The notes under the pieces: generated by a model
What the model saw: only the letters and a program-made list of their open reading frames with translations
Database searches by the model: none
What the model was told of the DNA's origin: nothing
Position numbers and translations under genes: made by a program
Source of the DNA: Paenibacillus senegalimassiliensis
GTDB taxonomy: Bacteria > Bacillota > Bacilli > Paenibacillales > Paenibacillaceae
Length of the DNA: 64,000 nt
Reading direction: 5' to 3'
Assembly (NCBI RefSeq): GCF_001486585.1
Contig: NZ_LN909045.1
Location: 791,368-855,367, forward strand
In this document: positions 43,002-51,434 of the stretch, piece by piece
How the letters are laid out: each line of letters begins with the position of its first letter
How positions within the stretch are numbered: the stretch's first letter is position 1

Positions 43002-44138
43002 ATGACTGCAATTGACGATATATTGAACAAAGCGCTCCAAGGCGGACGTTTGGACCTGGAGGATACGGTCCAGTTGTTTGAATCCGATGAAGTGGAGAAG
43101 ATAGGGCACACCGCTAACATTTTGATGGAACGCAGACACCCAGAACCCATTACTACCTTTGTCATTGGACGGAATGTCAACTATACGAATATTTGTGATG
43201 TTTATTGCCGTTTCTGCGCGTTTTACCGCCGTCCCGGTTCCGAAGAAGGTTACGTGCTGCCAGATGAGGCCATCTTCCAGAAGATCCAGGAGACGATCGA
43301 TGTTGGTGGAACAGAAATTCTTATGCAGGGTGGAACAAACCCGAATTTGCCGTTCAGCTACTACACAAATTTACTCAAAGCCATCAAAGAACGGTTCCCG
43401 GATATTACGATGCATTCCTTCTCCCCAGCCGAAATATTGAAAATGAAGGATGTATCTGAAGGCTTGTCACTGGAGGAAGTAGTGCGCCAGATTCATGCAG
43501 CAGGCCTGGATTCGCTGCCAGGTGGTGGAGCGGAAATTCTGGATGATCGTACACGTCGCAAGATTAGCCGTTTGAAGGGCTCCTGGCGAGATTGGATGGA
43601 TGTGATGCAGACGGCTCACAAAATCGGAATGAACACTACGGCAACGATGGTGATCGGGTTCGGTGAGTCGATGGAAGAGCGTGCGCTGCATCTGTTGCGG
43701 GTACGCGAAGCTCAGGATGAATGTATTGCGAACAAGTACCCATCGGAAGGATTCTTGGCCTTTATCCCATGGACCTTCCAGCCGGACAATACCAACCTGA
43801 AGGCCGAGCGCCAAACGCCGGAATCCTATTTGAAGACGGTAGCCATCAGCCGCATTGTTCTTGATAATATTAAGAATTTCCAATCCTCTTGGGTTACGAT
43901 GGGACCAGAGGTCGGCAAACTCTCCTTGCAATATGGCTGTAATGATTTTGGCAGCACGATGATCGAAGAGAATGTTGTATCATCGGCTGGTGCAACGTAT
44001 AAGGTGAACATTGAGTCCATATTGTCCATCATTCGTGAAGCGGGGAAAATCCCGGCACAGCGCAATACCAGATATGATATTCTACGCAAGTTTGATGAAG
44101 AGAGCACGATTGAGCGCGACTTCATTATGCAAAACTAA
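43002..44138 (+). CDS. mqnC: Cyclic dehypoxanthinyl futalosine synthase (MqnC)
   Basis: A 378-residue radical SAM enzyme in the futalosine route to menaquinone. The cluster motif is CDVYCRFCAFYRRPG (C-x3-C-x2-C). It also shows GGTEILMQGGTNPNLP, LPGGGAEILDDRTRRKI and the C-terminal AGATYKVNIESI, all typical of MqnC, as distinct from MqnE and the F420 enzymes. The start is the ATG 11 bases after AAGGAGG; GTG at 42993 lies too close to that site. The other mqn genes are not in the window. Most Bacillus use the classical men route, so this helps place the organism. Confidence 0.9.
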   Translation: MTAIDDILNKALQGGRLDLEDTVQLFESDEVEKIGHTANILMERRHPEPITTFVIGRNVNYTNICDVYCRFCAFYRRPGSEEGYVLPDEAIFQKIQETIDVGGTEILMQGGTNPNLPFSYYTNLLKAIKERFPDITMHSFSPAEILKMKDVSEGLSLEEVVRQIHAAGLDSLPGGGAEILDDRTRRKISRLKGSWRDWMDVMQTAHKIGMNTTATMVIGFGESMEERALHLLRVREAQDECIANKYPSEGFLAFIPWTFQPDNTNLKAERQTPESYLKTVAISRIVLDNIKNFQSSWVTMGPEVGKLSLQYGCNDFGSTMIEENVVSSAGATYKVNIESILSIIREAGKIPAQRNTRYDILRKFDEESTIERDFIMQN

Positions 44139-44253
44139 ATATTACTCTGGCAGCTTGATGGTAAAGTTGCCTTTCATTCCATGAACGGTTTTCTGTATAT
44201 CCGTTTCCTCACCACCATATACTTGGAGGAGGAAGCGGAAGGGGGCCAGGTTC

Positions 44254-45186
44254 ATGGATTTTTTCTCGGTACGAATCGATTGCGCCTCCGCGGAAGCGGA
44301 TGAGCGATTTAAGGATACGATATATGAGGTTGTACGTAAATTGCAACATGTACACGATCTTAAGGTAAGTGTGAGCTTTGGTATGGCTCCTGGAGAATGG
44401 CTGGAAGCGGTGCTGGGAATGGAAAGCTCGATGTCGCCTCAGGGAGGACAAGATGGCAACTCCTTGATCAATGTTCTGGCGCGGGAGTTAGCGAAATATC
44501 TGGTTGAAGTAGAGGAACCGAAGCGTGTGCTACGCATGATGAAACGAGAGTACAGCTTTGCTTCGTATGAAGAGGAGCAACTCATTGGAGAGGCTGTCAT
44601 GAGTATGCTGACGAATCATCCGGAGAACGGGGAGTGGGGGCGGAGGACCGCCTTAATCCATAAGGAATTGGTTCATTATCTGCTGACTAGTCCGCAGCTT
44701 CATTTAAGCGGCTTTGCTGCGTTTCGACTAAAGGCATATGATGCTTTGCTAAGCGAAGCCATTGACCTGGCAACGGATGACTATTTGCATGATCAGCAAT
44801 ATGAGGAGTTTATCAGCTTGCTTCAGTATTTTGTTGGCTTACAGGAGACGCTGACACCTCTGGTACACTTAATGCATAAGCAGGGTCCGGAATTTTCCAT
44901 CCTGAATGAGCAATTCACATCCATTCAAGTTCCTAGCTCAGGTGGCGTGGTTGCTCGAATTGCCGATCAGGAAATTCAAATGGAGGACGTGATCGTAAGC
45001 ACCTTAATCTCATTGTCCCCCGAACGTATTTTATTGCATACGCAGGAGCCCGATGCGCAGATTGTAACAACGATCAGGCGTATTTTTGGAGAACGGGTGG
45101 AATTATGCCTGTTGTGCCCGCATTGCCAATTGTTTCATCAAGAGATGCGCAAGCTTGGATCAGCGGCTCTAACCCGGGAGTTCTAA
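44254..45186 (+). CDS. ytxC: YtxC-like putative sporulation protein
   Basis: A 310-residue soluble protein of the YtxC family, seen mainly in spore-formers. It has no membrane segment. A Cys-rich motif near the C-terminus (LCLLCPHCQLFH) could bind metal. The order ytxC then thrS is conserved with Bacillus subtilis. The function is unknown; the sporulation role rests on distribution and annotation of homologues. GGAGGAGGAAGCGG precedes the start at a somewhat long distance. Confidence 0.85.
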   Translation: MDFFSVRIDCASAEADERFKDTIYEVVRKLQHVHDLKVSVSFGMAPGEWLEAVLGMESSMSPQGGQDGNSLINVLARELAKYLVEVEEPKRVLRMMKREYSFASYEEEQLIGEAVMSMLTNHPENGEWGRRTALIHKELVHYLLTSPQLHLSGFAAFRLKAYDALLSEAIDLATDDYLHDQQYEEFISLLQYFVGLQETLTPLVHLMHKQGPEFSILNEQFTSIQVPSSGGVVARIADQEIQMEDVIVSTLISLSPERILLHTQEPDAQIVTTIRRIFGERVELCLLCPHCQLFHQEMRKLGSAALTREF

Positions 45187-45203
45187 GACCCGGGCTCTTT
45201 GCC

Positions 45204-45233
45204 TTGACGAGTAAGGGAGAATTGGCTTATAAT
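45204..45233 (+). promoter_or_regulatory. Promoter of thrS
   Basis: TTGACG and TATAAT are 18 bases apart. The start site near 45240 begins the T-box leader. Confidence 0.82.
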
Positions 45234-45239
45234 TACTCC

Positions 45240-45523
45240 GAAGTTGAAAAGCGTTGACAAAGACATGAATCAAAAGGCTTGAACAGCTCAGAGAGAGGGA
45301 ACTTGGCTGAAATTCCCTTCGGTTTCAATTTTGGTTTACCCCTTTGTAGCTGCATTCCCGAACCTCTACCGTTCTTGGCAGTAGTAGGGATTGCCGGTTC
45401 ATTGCCGTTACTCAATGCCGAATAAGGGTCTGTCTCGTTGGTATTAAATGCAGCGGGGAGGCCGAATGAGGGTGGAACCACGGGTATATAACGCTCGTCC
45501 CTTTCCGGGACGGGCGTTTTTTG
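45240..45523 (+). promoter_or_regulatory. T-box leader of thrS, Thr specifier
   Basis: The T-box core GGTGGAACCACGG lies near 45471-45483. The specifier loop reads GAACCTCTACCGTTC, giving the Thr codon ACC at 45368-45370. Stem I apical bases GCTGAAATTCCC are visible near 45310-45325. Uncharged tRNA-Thr should turn on thrS. Confidence 0.93.
45490..45523 (+). terminator. T-box-controlled terminator before thrS
   Basis: AACGCTCGTCCC pairs with GGGACGGGCGTT (one G-T pair), followed by T residues. Confidence 0.9.
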
Positions 45524-45568
45524 TTTTGTCCGCCTCCGGATCTACCATATTTCAAGGAGGAGAAGACA

Positions 45569-47506
45569 GTGACAGTATCTATTTCATTGCCGGATGGTTC
45601 GGTCCGGGAATACGCCAAAGGCAGCAGCTTTGAGGATGTTGCAGCTTCCATCAGCAGCGGCCTGCGTAAAAGTGCATTGGCGGGTAAGTTAAACGGGGTT
45701 GCGGTGGATTTAAGTACAGAACTAGTGGATGGAGCCAAGGTGGAAATTATCACAGGTGACAGTAGCGATGGCCTGGAAATCATGCGCCACAGCAGTGCTC
45801 ACTTGATGGCTCAAGCCGTGAAGCGCTTGTTCGGCAACAAAGAGGTTAAATTGGGGATTGGACCTGTAATCGAGGATGGGTTCTACTACGATATGGATTT
45901 GGAACAACCATTAAACCCTGAGGATTTGCAGAAGATCGAGAAGGAAATGGAACGCATCATCGGTGAGAATTTACCGATTACTCGCCGGGAAGTGAGCCGG
46001 GAGGAAGCGGTCGCCATCTTCACGGAACTTGGTGATCCTTACAAGTTGGAATTGATTCGCGATTTGCCCGAGGATAGCGTGATCTCTATTTATGATCAAG
46101 GCGAATTCTTCGACCTGTGCCGGGGGCCTCACGTACCTTCTACTGGCAAAATTAAAGTATTCAAGCTGTTAAGCGTGGCCGGGGCTTACTGGCGCGGTAA
46201 CAGCAATAATAAAATGCTGCAACGTATTTATGGCACAGCGTTCATGAAAAAGGCGGAACTGGAGCAGCATCTGCATTTCCTGGAAGAAGCGAAGAAGAGA
46301 GACCACCGCAAGCTAGGGAAGGAACTCAACTTCTTTACGTTCAATAATCTGGTCGGTCAGGGCTTGCCGATCTGGCTGCCGAAGGGTGCTACTCTGCGCC
46401 GTACGCTGGAGCGCTATATCGTGGATATTGAGGAACGGCTTGGTTACCAGCATGTGTATACTCCGGTGATGGGCAATGTTGAGCTCTACAAAACCTCCGG
46501 GCACTGGGAGCATTATCAAGAGGACATGTTCCCGAAGATGGTGCTGGATAATGAGGAATTTGTTCTACGTCCGATGAACTGTCCGCACCATATGATGGTG
46601 TATAAGAGCGAGATGCGCAGTTATCGTGACCTGCCAGTACGCGTAGGGGAACTGGGCTTGATGCATCGTTATGAGATGTCCGGGGCTCTTACCGGGCTGC
46701 ACCGGGTTCGCGCCATGACGCTTAACGACGCGCATATCTTCTGTCGTCCTGATCAAATCAAGGAAGAGTTCGCCCGTGTAATCCAGTTGATCCAACAGGT
46801 ATATGAGGATTTCGGCATCAAGGAATATCGCTTCCGCTTATCCTATCGTGATCCGGCGGACACCGAGAAGTATTTCCCGGATGACGAAATGTGGGAAATG
46901 TCGCAACGGATGCTACGCGAGGTTGTCGAGTCCCTGGAACTTCCATTCTATGAGGCAGAAGGGGAAGCTGCGTTCTACGGGCCAAAGCTGGACGTACAGA
47001 TCAAGACAGCCCTCGGCAAGGAAGAAACATTGTCCACTTGCCAGCTAGACTTCTTGCTGCCAGAACGCTTTGAACTGGAATATGTCGGGGATGATGGACA
47101 GAAGCACCGTCCGGTTGTTATTCACCGCGGTATCATCAGCACGATGGAGCGCTTCACTGCTTTCTTGCTAGAGAACTTTGCCGGTAATTTGCCACTGTGG
47201 CTGTCTCCAGTACAGGCGAAGGTGATCCCGGTATCCGGCAATTTTGAAGCCTACGCTCGTGAAGTTGAGGATCAACTGCGTGCAGGGGGCATTCGCGTAG
47301 AAAGCGACTTGCGCAACGAGAAGTTGGGCTATAAAATACGCGAAGCCCAGTTGGAGAAGCTGCCATATATGTTCGTCGTTGGCGAAAACGAGCAAAGCAG
47401 CGGCTCATTGTCGGTTCGTAAGCGTGGCGAAGGCGACCTTGGCGCGAAGCCGGTAGCTGAAGTGATTGCAGCCTTGCAAGAAGAAATTCGTAACCACGTC
47501 ATCTAA
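45569..47506 (+). CDS. thrS: Threonine-tRNA ligase
   Basis: The 645-residue class II enzyme starts at GTG after AAGGAGGAG; an open frame from 45521 is rejected, as it begins inside the terminator. Domains in order are TGS (about 1-62), the editing domain with [13 protein letters not shown] and the [12 protein letters not shown] zinc-like site, the catalytic core ([15 protein letters not shown], class II motifs, and [19 protein letters not shown]), and the anticodon-binding domain ([20 protein letters not shown]). It charges tRNA-Thr and edits mischarged serine. Control is by the T-box leader. Confidence 0.97.
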   Translation: MTVSISLPDGSVREYAKGSSFEDVAASISSGLRKSALAGKLNGVAVDLSTELVDGAKVEIITGDSSDGLEIMRHSSAHLMAQAVKRLFGNKEVKLGIGPVIEDGFYYDMDLEQPLNPEDLQKIEKEMERIIGENLPITRREVSREEAVAIFTELGDPYKLELIRDLPEDSVISIYDQGEFFDLCRGPHVPSTGKIKVFKLLSVAGAYWRGNSNNKMLQRIYGTAFMKKAELEQHLHFLEEAKKRDHRKLGKELNFFTFNNLVGQGLPIWLPKGATLRRTLERYIVDIEERLGYQHVYTPVMGNVELYKTSGHWEHYQEDMFPKMVLDNEEFVLRPMNCPHHMMVYKSEMRSYRDLPVRVGELGLMHRYEMSGALTGLHRVRAMTLNDAHIFCRPDQIKEEFARVIQLIQQVYEDFGIKEYRFRLSYRDPADTEKYFPDDEMWEMSQRMLREVVESLELPFYEAEGEAAFYGPKLDVQIKTALGKEETLSTCQLDFLLPERFELEYVGDDGQKHRPVVIHRGIISTMERFTAFLLENFAGNLPLWLSPVQAKVIPVSGNFEAYAREVEDQLRAGGIRVESDLRNEKLGYKIREAQLEKLPYMFVVGENEQSSGSLSVRKRGEGDLGAKPVAEVIAALQEEIRNHVI

Positions 47507-47578
47507 TAAGGGCTACATCTTTTGTGTATAAAGTATGGCGCATGTGGAAAACCTTCGGAATAAAGGGGGAGGTTTCAC

Positions 47579-48208
47579 ATGCGTCATTTTCATTTGGGGC
47601 AAAGGTTCATCAAGCGGGGATTGCTTGGCGGCTTGCTGGTATTCGTGGTGGCTGCCGATTTGCCCGGATATACGGTTGCGCCACCGCAGCAACCGCAGGC
47701 TGATAGTCAAGCTCACATACAGAATGAGCGGCGGGGGATCAGCACGGCTGAAGGTAAACAAGGAAAGCCTGAGTCGCCTGCCAAGGCGGTAGCAACGGTA
47801 AAGGTTATGGCTACGGGATATACCGCAGGCGTTGAATCCACCGGCAAGAAGCCTGATCATCCGGGGTATGGCATTACGTATTCCGGCGTGAAGGTGCGGC
47901 GGGATAAAAACACCGTATCGACCATCGCCGCTGATCTGAAGCTGTTTCCAATTGGAACGATATTGTATATTCCAGGTTATGGATACGGCGTGGTGGCAGA
48001 TAAAGGTTCAGCCATTCGTGGACATAAAATAGATCTTTACTTTGATACAACGAAGCAAGTATATAAAGAGTGGGGCAAGAAGGAAGTTGAGGTTCAGATC
48101 GTCCGTAAAGGCAGCGGCAAGCTGACTGAGGCGATGCTGAAGGAGCTTGGTCAAGCGATGGAAGTCGGCAAGGAAATCCCGGAGCACTTGTGGGAGAAGG
48201 CAATTTGA
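47579..48208 (+). CDS. 3D-domain cell-wall protein
   Basis: A 209-residue protein with an N-terminal hydrophobic segment ([22 protein letters not shown]) that serves as a signal or anchor, and a low-complexity linker. A C-terminal 3D domain follows (about 85-185), with [30 protein letters not shown] and [17 protein letters not shown]. The aspartates of that last motif form the active site in lytic transglycosylase-like YuiC and in resuscitation-promoting factors' relatives. It probably cuts peptidoglycan. Its gene lies between thrS and a SASP gene and has an AAAGGGGGAGG ribosome site. Confidence 0.85.
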   Translation: MRHFHLGQRFIKRGLLGGLLVFVVAADLPGYTVAPPQQPQADSQAHIQNERRGISTAEGKQGKPESPAKAVATVKVMATGYTAGVESTGKKPDHPGYGITYSGVKVRRDKNTVSTIAADLKLFPIGTILYIPGYGYGVVADKGSAIRGHKIDLYFDTTKQVYKEWGKKEVEVQIVRKGSGKLTEAMLKELGQAMEVGKEIPEHLWEKAI

Positions 48209-48226
48209 CCTTCGGCCCCATTCATC

Positions 48227-48256
48227 GCATATTTTGACTCGCCTGTTCGCATAATA
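48227..48256 (+). promoter_or_regulatory. Probable sigma-G promoter of the SASP gene
   Basis: GCATA (48227-48231) and CATAATA (48250-48256), 18 bases apart, match the forespore sigma-F/G pattern, and the gene downstream is a SASP. Confidence 0.6.
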
Positions 48257-48341
48257 AGCTACGTGGCCAGCGTGACAGGAGCCACAAAAGCGGTGAAACC
48301 TTAAGGGTTTTGCCGCGTTATGCGACAGGGAGGTGAAACTC

Positions 48342-48491
48342 ATGAAAAACCAAAAGAAAACAGCTTCTCCAGGTTACAAAACACCTAACGAGAAGTTTAA
48401 TGCGGAATTTGCTGAGGAAAGCAACGCAACTGTAACGCAAAAAGCGAAGGCTTCCCGTAATGCAACAACTCCTGAAAGTAAACAACAATAG
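48342..48491 (+). CDS. Gamma-type small acid-soluble spore protein
   Basis: The 49-residue protein begins after CAGGGAGGTG. Composition is Asn/Gln/Ala/Lys-rich with no aromatic bulk. It has one repeat of the gamma-type SASP (FNAEFAEESNATV, then TQKAKASRNA), where Bacillus SspE has two. It should accumulate in the forespore and serve as an amino acid store at germination. A sigma-G-like promoter precedes it, and a terminator follows. Confidence 0.85.
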   Translation: MKNQKKTASPGYKTPNEKFNAEFAEESNATVTQKAKASRNATTPESKQQ

Positions 48492-48507
48492 TTATAGCGC
48501 AGAGAGC

Positions 48508-48540
48508 AGGAGCATCCAGATACGGGTGCTCCTTTTATTT
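48508..48540 (+). terminator. Terminator of the SASP gene
   Basis: AGGAGCATCC pairs with GGTGCTCCT around a short loop, followed by TTTTATTT. Confidence 0.82.
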
Positions 48541-48550
48541 GTTTGGGGCA

Positions 48551-48576
48551 GGTCCTCCGTCTCGAGACCGAGGCCC
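48551..48576. promoter_or_regulatory. Large palindrome upstream of liaF, possible LiaR site
   Basis: GGTCCTCCGTCTC and GAGACCGAGGCCC form a 26-base palindrome with two mismatches. It sits 82 bases before liaF. An autoregulatory site for the LiaR protein is suggested by position only. Confidence 0.45.
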
Positions 48577-48657
48577 CTTTCCGTCCTGCGCCGCTGTTCA
48601 GCCGTCATGGCTTCAAGTAAAATGGCATTAACGGATTGTTTACGGGAGGTTATTCTA

Positions 48658-49596
48658 ATGAAACACGGTTTTTTTGGAAGGTTATTAACCAGCATTCTGC
48701 TGATTGGGGCAGGAGTGATTTTCTTACTGAATCTGCTCGGCGTGGTCTATCTCGACATCGGTGAGTTGGTTCGGACTTATTGGCCAGCGATCCTTATTTA
48801 CTTTGGCCTTATTCAATTCGTAGGCAGTGGTGTCCGGGGAGGAAGCTTTATTGGGGCCTTGGTACTGATGTTAGTCGGGGGCTACTTACTGGCCCGTAAT
48901 ATGGGGTATGTGATGTTAAGCCCAAGGGAAATGTTTCCTTACTTAATCCCGGTGGTCTTGATTGCAGGCGGATTGCATTTATTATTAAAACCAAGATTAC
49001 GAGGGCCACGTCAACCTAAAGTCGATATGCCGCCTCCGCCGCCCCCTAATCCTTTTGATGCCCCACCTGCGTATCATCCCGAAATGAAGTCCCCGCTGGA
49101 TTCCATTTTCGACACGATGGAGCAGAAGGAAGAGGCAAAGAAGAACCAAGCCGGATCAGGTCCGAAGTTTGCAGATTCCAGTCATTATTATGAACATACC
49201 GCAGAGCATCAAGGGCCTGTAGTTCAGAAATCTGGCTTTATCGGGGATGTTCATGTAGGACAGGATTATTTCCAGCTTGCGCCGATGAACATCTCTCATT
49301 TTATCGGGGATACGGTCATTGATTTGACGAAAGCGCAAATTCCTTACGGGGAAACTCGTATTAACGTCTCGGCGTTCATTGGGGATGTGAAAATTTTTGT
49401 CCCCGATGATATGGATATCGGAGTTGTGGCCGAGTCCAGTGCTTTTATCGGCGACTTGAAGCTGTTTAACCAGAAGCAAGGTGGTTTTATGAGTAGCCTT
49501 ACTGCAGAATCTTCGTATTATGGGGAAGCCAGTAAGAAGGTCAAACTGGTCGTCAGCGTATTTATTGGTGATATCAAAGTAAATATGGTGGGTTAG
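48658..49596 (+). CDS. liaF: LiaF-like membrane inhibitor of the Lia system
   Basis: The start ATG after GGGAGG gives 312 residues; the open frame from 48460 is rejected. Three or four N-terminal membrane helices (about 8-108) precede a Pro-rich linker and the C-terminal LiaF domain. That domain has beta-strand repeats with FIGD motifs (GFIGDVHVG, HFIGDTVID, AFIGDVKIF, AFIGDLKLF, VFIGDIKV). In Bacillus, LiaF keeps the LiaS kinase off until cell-wall stress. The gene is followed three bases later by liaS, as expected for liaFSR. Confidence 0.9.
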   Translation: MKHGFFGRLLTSILLIGAGVIFLLNLLGVVYLDIGELVRTYWPAILIYFGLIQFVGSGVRGGSFIGALVLMLVGGYLLARNMGYVMLSPREMFPYLIPVVLIAGGLHLLLKPRLRGPRQPKVDMPPPPPPNPFDAPPAYHPEMKSPLDSIFDTMEQKEEAKKNQAGSGPKFADSSHYYEHTAEHQGPVVQKSGFIGDVHVGQDYFQLAPMNISHFIGDTVIDLTKAQIPYGETRINVSAFIGDVKIFVPDDMDIGVVAESSAFIGDLKLFNQKQGGFMSSLTAESSYYGEASKKVKLVVSVFIGDIKVNMVG

Positions 49597-49599
49597 CGT

Positions 49600-50652
49600 A
49601 TGATTGTACAACGGATTCTAAAAAACACGAAATGGGAGCTGCTCTGTTACTTTCTGTTGACCAGCAGTTTGTCGGGAGTTGCCTTCTATATCGGAACCAA
49701 TACCGGAATCATTGTAGTTAAGGATTCTTCGGTATGGCTCTATAATATAGCGGGCATCTTCTTTTTGTCGCTGATTATAGGGTATATTGCCGGTCGGCGT
49801 ATTCAGCAGAAGATTGATGCCTTGCACTTGAGTATGCTTCAGGTAGCGAAGGGCAACCTGTCTGTACGCTTGCCGGAGATGGCCGATCAGACCTTCAGTG
49901 GTGTGTATCAGGAATTCAACAACATGAGCGAAGCGGTTGAGAAAAAGATGCAGCTTCTTCAGCAGTTAGGTGAGCAGGAGGTCGTGGAGAAGGAACAGTC
50001 AGCCGAGAAGGCGGTATTGGAGGAACGGCGACGCCTGGCTAGGGATTTACATGATACGGTGAGTCAGCAGTTGTTCGCCATACATATGTCGGCCTCCTCT
50101 CTACCCAAGGTACTTGAGCTTAATCGTGCACAGGCGGACATGGTTATGAGTCAGTTAATTCAGATGTCCAATACGGCTCAGAAGCAGATGCGGGCTTTGA
50201 TTGCCCAATTGCGCCCTATGGAATTGATGGGCAAGACACTGGCCGAGGCGCTTGATCAATGGTTCCCGGATTATTGTCGGCAAAATGGACTGAAGGGCGT
50301 CAAGGATGTTGATATTCAGGGGAATGTGTCAGAAGCGAAGGAACATCAATTGTTCTTGATTATTCAGGAGGCCATGGCTAATATCGTCAAGCATGCGGAA
50401 GCGGGTATGGTCAGTTTGTCCTTACGCGAGGGAACGCACCGGATCGTGCTTAGCATTAGTGATGATGGACAGGGATTTGTAAATGGGCATCCCAAGCAGG
50501 GTTCGTATGGGCTAATGACGATGAGCGAGCGTGCTGAGAAGCTGGGAGGCAATGTGGAAATTATCAGCAAGCCTGGTGCTGGCACGACGATTCGGGCTCA
50601 CATTCCGAAATTTGAGGATAATCAAGGGGGAAGCCGTGATGAGCAAGATTAA
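49600..50652 (+). CDS. liaS: Sensor histidine kinase LiaS
   Basis: A 350-residue membrane kinase. Two N-terminal helices with a short external loop (intramembrane-sensing type), then a HAMP segment, precede the HisKA_3 phosphoacceptor in RRRLARDLHDTVSQQLFAIHMSA and the ATPase domain (DDGQGF, GSYGLMTMSERAEKLGG). It senses cell-envelope damage such as bacitracin or membrane-active peptides, with LiaF as inhibitor. It overlaps liaR by 14 bases. Confidence 0.93.
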   Translation: MIVQRILKNTKWELLCYFLLTSSLSGVAFYIGTNTGIIVVKDSSVWLYNIAGIFFLSLIIGYIAGRRIQQKIDALHLSMLQVAKGNLSVRLPEMADQTFSGVYQEFNNMSEAVEKKMQLLQQLGEQEVVEKEQSAEKAVLEERRRLARDLHDTVSQQLFAIHMSASSLPKVLELNRAQADMVMSQLIQMSNTAQKQMRALIAQLRPMELMGKTLAEALDQWFPDYCRQNGLKGVKDVDIQGNVSEAKEHQLFLIIQEAMANIVKHAEAGMVSLSLREGTHRIVLSISDDGQGFVNGHPKQGSYGLMTMSERAEKLGGNVEIISKPGAGTTIRAHIPKFEDNQGGSRDEQD

Positions 50653-51292
50653 GGTAATGATCGTGGATGATCATGATATGGTGCGGATGGGCTTGAAAAC
50701 CTATCTGATGCTCGATGCCGGATTCGAAGTTATTGCCGAGGCCGGAGACGGACAAGCGGCAGTAGATTTACTGGAACAAGGGGTTCCGGGGGGCCCTCCT
50801 GATATTATCCTCATGGATTTGATGATGCCGGTCATGAACGGAGCAGAAGCGACCAGGGAGGTGCTGCGCAGATTTCAGGATATGAAGATCGTTATCCTCA
50901 CCAGCTTTCTTGAGGATGATCTGGTGGTGCAGGCGGTAGAAGCGGGTGCAATCAGCTATGTCCTTAAGACGGTGTCAGCCGAGGAGCTCATCTATGCCCT
51001 GCAAGGAGCGTATCGGGGGATGCCCGTAATGACGGGCGATGTCTCGCAGGCACTTGCAAGGGGATTGCGTCAACGTACAGTTCAGGGCGATGAACTCGGC
51101 ATGACCGAGCGCGAGAAGGAAGTGCTGTTGTTGATTGCCGAGGGGAAGAGCAATAAGGAAATTGGCGAGGAATTACATATCAGCATTAAGACGGTTAAGA
51201 CGCATGTCAGTAATCTATTGATGAAGTGTGAATTGGAGGACCGGACGCAATTGGCTATCTTTGCTCATCGCCAGGGCTGGGTCCAGCTCTAG
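50639..51292 (+). CDS. liaR: Response regulator LiaR
   Basis: The 217-residue NarL-type regulator begins at the ATG behind GGGGGAAG; GTG at 50636 is an alternative. The receiver domain has the phosphorylation Asp in DIILMDLMMPVMNG and Lys in YVLKTVSAEEL. The LuxR-type helix-turn-helix is in LTEREKEVLLLIAEG-like MTEREKEVLLLIAEGKSN and the recognition helix HISIKTVKTHVSNL. It overlaps liaS and acts as its partner. Its own regulated operon (liaIH-like) is not in the window. Confidence 0.93.
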   Translation: MSKIKVMIVDDHDMVRMGLKTYLMLDAGFEVIAEAGDGQAAVDLLEQGVPGGPPDIILMDLMMPVMNGAEATREVLRRFQDMKIVILTSFLEDDLVVQAVEAGAISYVLKTVSAEELIYALQGAYRGMPVMTGDVSQALARGLRQRTVQGDELGMTEREKEVLLLIAEGKSNKEIGEELHISIKTVKTHVSNLLMKCELEDRTQLAIFAHRQGWVQL

Positions 51293-51336
51293 TCAAGAAA
51301 TCTCGGATTGATCTATGTTTTTGCTTTTATCTCCTT

Positions 51337-51365
51337 TTTAATTGTTTTTAAGGTGTATTTAAGGT
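51337..51365 (+). promoter_or_regulatory. Phased TTTAA repeats upstream of htrA
   Basis: TTTAA occurs at 51337, 51347 and 51358, with ten- and eleven-base steps, and the last two are TTTAAGGT repeats. Direct repeats at helical period suit OmpR-family regulators. The nearest such regulator gene lies just beyond htrA. The rest of the gap to htrA holds a possible TACAGAAT -10 element (51372-51379) but no gene. Confidence 0.55.
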
Positions 51366-51434
51366 TTCTGGTACAGAATAAAAACAAGAAAACAAGTTGC
51401 CCCTAAGTGATACGGGGGAAGGAGGTCAAACGTC

